Positions 61,760 through 64,000 of a stretch of 64,000 bases of DNA are shown piece after piece; position 1 is the first letter of the stretch, and the number at the start of each line of letters is the position of its first letter. The translations under genes were made by a program, and so were the position numbers. This DNA is from Perkinsus marinus ATCC 50983 (taxonomy: Eukaryota; Perkinsozoa; Perkinsida; Perkinsidae). Under the pieces are notes generated by a model. It saw nothing but the letters and a program-made list of their open reading frames with translations, was not told the DNA's origin and did no database searches. The stretch lies in NCBI RefSeq assembly GCF_000006405.1, contig NW_003207237.1:68071-132070 (forward strand), read 5' to 3'.

Positions 61760-64000
61760 ATGGTGCAGAGTGGGATGCTACCGACAGTCATAAACACTTT
61801 CTTGCCCTTGCTGGTTCTCTTCATAGCAGTGGCTTACGTGTAATACAGCTAGAAAGGGAACTTGGAATACACTTCTTGTTGGTGGCAGGTATTTCTGTGG
61901 CGATTACACCAGTCGTGAGGTTGTTCATCATAATACAGCATTTGTACACCCGTCGGACAGGAAGCTTATCGATAAGCATGAACTACTAGAAGTAATGGAT
62001 GACAGCATCACCGAACTGAATACGCTTGTGTAGGCGCAGTTATCCGAAGAGGCGGCGACTCGACGAAGAATAGAAGCTCATCCGAAAAGTGTCGTGCTGG
62101 GGTTTGGAGCATGCCTGGATGGAGTTACTCGTGGAGTGGATCTACTCAGGGAGGTACTATTGATATGCTATGAAGTCGGCAGTTTACGGTATTGTGGGAA
62201 AATATGTGCATGCTCAACTACATGTGTTGGTGACAATATGAAAATTCTGGAGAAACATGGGGAAGTTCTTATTGGTTTCGGTACACTCCTACCCGAATTC
62301 GTGTGTAAACTACTACGTGAGGAAACCGCCGACCTCAGCTGAGAATAGCGAACATATATTCCGGCATTTTCTCAGCTGCACATAGAGCCTTCTGAGCACC
62401 CCCAGGATCATGATGTCATCACCAGTCGGGAGGATTTGGCCGAAACTTTTCACTATTTTTTTGAGCACGGTGCTGCGGCTGAGCGGTAGTAATTTCTCCT
62501 CATAATTCCCTTATGGATTTCGCTCCGCCTCAGCTACGTCTCAAACAGGACACTCTTCGATGAACTGGTCACTGCAGTGCGGAGTTTTGGTGATCATTAT
62601 GGGACTTTCTGGAGATTCGGTGGCAACGCTCCACATATGGGGTGTAGGATCAAGCTGGAGGTAAAGCACTACCTTTCCACGGCGTAATTTATGCTCATTA
62701 CATCGCGCTGTGGGAGGGGGGCAACTCGCACTTCACCACCTCGTCGTTGTTCATTCAGGGGCATGATGTTCTGTTGGGCGCACATGTCTCGAAAGAGCTC
62801 CGAGATCAGTTCGCCGTGTCCTTGCCGGTAGCAGGAGGTCTGGCATCAGCATCAACGGAAGGTAGACTCTGTATGAAGTGATGATGAACTGTTCGCCTTG
62901 CAGGAAGTGGAGACGATATCCACATCATTTTGGAGAGCATTTCTGATGAGACTTGGGGTTCCGACATTTGTCCGAGGGCTAACCGTTTAGGTAGTGATGA
63001 AGCCCCTCGTTTCTAGGGTCGTATTTTGCGCAGCTCTTCATAGCGATATTCACTCACCGTATCTGCGCGGTATAGAGGAGATCCAGGAGGAAATAGGCTC
63101 GGGTGCATTCAAGCCCGACGCCTTGGTCCTGGGGGCTTTCCAAATGATGGATGGGTGACACCATGAACATCTCGTCGGAGGGAATTCTGGGAGTGTTTAG
63201 GTTCCCGTTCCCAACAGAAGGGGAGCGGCTAGAGCGACTTGAGCGGGCTCGACAGCTGATTGATGCACAGGGCCCTTCCGTAAAGGTCCACGTTGAACTC
63301 GCTAGTTTCGCCAATTGTGAGTGATGCCCGTCTGCGTAGTAGTAGCAGCTCATCGTGCCTTGCAGCTCAGTTCATGAGAGAGTTGTATGATACCGGTATG
63401 CTGACTAGAGTCGATAGTCTTGGGATGAATGAACAGGAGCTAACGACATTCACGGACTGGCTGGGGTAGGGGGAAGGAGAGTGTGTGGGGAAAGATGCAT
63501 ATGGTCAACTACATGTGTTGGTAACAATATGGGAGTTTCTGTACATTTCTACCCCAAGTCGTATGTACACTTGTGTAGTGAGGAAACCTCTGAGCTCAGC
63601 TGAGGAAAGCAAGCATAAATCCCAACACTTCCTGCTGCTGATGATGATGATGATGATGATGATGAGTGAATCTTTGCCACAACGCTTGAATATAAAATTT
63701 ACGTTGTAAATGCGTCTTCCTGCGGTTCTTGCATGCCCTATTGGTTTTCCAGAAAGTCGTCTACGAGCGATGGGAGTCTCATCCGCGCTTCGGAGTCTCG
63801 TCCTAAAGTTCGGAACGTTTTGGATGCGTTACGAAGCCTTTGGAAACTGATTGAAGAAGTGAATGAGAAAACGTAGTATTCAGCTCGTTACGGTATGCAT
63901 TGATGATCTGTCAGGAACTCCACGAGGCAGGTATCTCGTATACACGTTCACACTCTAGCCTTCCAAGCTGTTTTGGTCAAGACCGATGCCTGGAACAGAA
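61760..64000 (+). CDS. ADPGK: ADP-dependent glucokinase (3' partial)
   Basis: ADPGK phosphorylates glucose using ADP; the animal enzyme is ER-associated. Exons that join in phase: 61760-61839, 61889-61991, 62034-62153, 62406-62485, 62534-62660, 62759-62861, then from about 62,885 onward to the right edge. The N-terminus has a hydrophobic anchor (TFLPLLVLFIAVAYVYFCG) as in metazoan enzymes. Family blocks in order: VVLGFGACLDGVTRGVDLL, SREDLAETFHYFFEHGAAAE, WRFGGNAPHMG, IHIILESISDETWG, PRANR, FKPDALVLGAFQMMDG, KVHVELASF, SLGMNEQEL and SRIHVHTLAFQ at the edge. The 42-bp intron 61992-62033 removes an otherwise in-frame TAG. The C-terminal catalytic GxGD region is outside the window. Two introns contain dispersed repeat copies. 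Confidence 0.9.
62194..62375 (+). repeat. Dispersed repeat copy R3, in a glucokinase intron
   Basis: Opens TTGTGGGAAAATATGTGCAT, then CTCAACTACATGTGTTGGTG followed by ACAATATGAAAATTCTGG, and near the end GTGAGGAAACCGCCGACCTC and AGCTGAGAATAGCGAACAT. Lies in the 252-bp intron 62154-62405. Confidence 0.85.
63482..63635 (+). repeat. Dispersed repeat copy R4, in a glucokinase intron
   Basis: Opens GTGTGGGGAAAGATGCAT, then GTCAACTACATGTGTTGGTA followed by ACAATATGGG, later GTGAGGAAACCTCTGAGCTC and AGCTGAGGAAAGCAAGCAT. Followed by a short GATGAT microsatellite (63639-63665). Confidence 0.85.

Noticed and set aside
62031-62033. In-frame TAG in the glucokinase N-terminal region, as if the gene were broken
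   Set aside because: A 42-bp GT-AG intron (61992-62033) with acceptor TGTAG removes it in frame; its length fits other introns here.
1-64000. CRISPR arrays, ribosome-binding sites, bacterial operons
   Set aside because: The window is eukaryotic and intron-rich; no regularly spaced repeats or Shine-Dalgarno-led gene strings exist.

Overview
This window comes from a nuclear genome of an intron-rich eukaryotic microbe. Genes are cut by many short GT-AG introns, mostly 40-100 bp. TAA, TAG and TGA are all used as stops, so the standard code applies. The gene set includes sestrin, proteasome alpha-6, DDX56, a P4-ATPase, HGGG-type zinc fingers, peptidase C69 and a BEL/Pao retroelement. Together these suggest a protist, most plausibly an alveolate such as Perkinsus; that identification is inference. 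No rRNA gene, tRNA gene, operon or CRISPR array was seen. Exon joins below were made by eye from splice sites, frame and family motifs.

Layout. 1-6 kb: a repeat protein running off the left edge (-), a sestrin homologue (+), and a 53-bp palindrome. 6-16 kb: small membrane proteins, a probable mitochondrial protein (7854-9250), a low-gene stretch, and two unrecognised multi-exon genes. 16-21 kb: a tandem pair of peptidase C69 genes with an extra first exon in front. 21.5-35.3 kb: proteasome alpha-6, an SR splicing protein, a FLYWCH finger ORF, an apolipoprotein N-acyltransferase-like gene, an omega-amidase (NIT2), an HGGG zinc-finger protein and a CCCH protein. 35.7-43.8 kb: DDX56/Dbp9 helicase containing a 100-N gap, then two long single-exon genes: a membrane-PAS-RanBP2-finger protein and a P4-ATPase flippase. 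45.8-48 kb: a basic protein with a C-terminal membrane anchor and a small acidic protein. 48,169-56,145: a complete BEL/Pao-like LTR element on the minus strand. 56.2-64 kb: a coiled-coil/GAF-domain protein and an ADP-dependent glucokinase that runs off the right edge.

Main points of interest: an LTR element with apparently identical LTRs, a 4-bp target duplication and one intact 2,297-codon ORF that nevertheless lacks RNase H and the integrase core; a roughly 150-190 bp dispersed repeat found four times, at least three of them inside introns; sestrin and ADP-dependent glucokinase genes in a protist; an intronless Lnt-like gene that may be transferred; and a C69 cluster in which only one copy has a signal peptide and a spare nucleophile exon is present.
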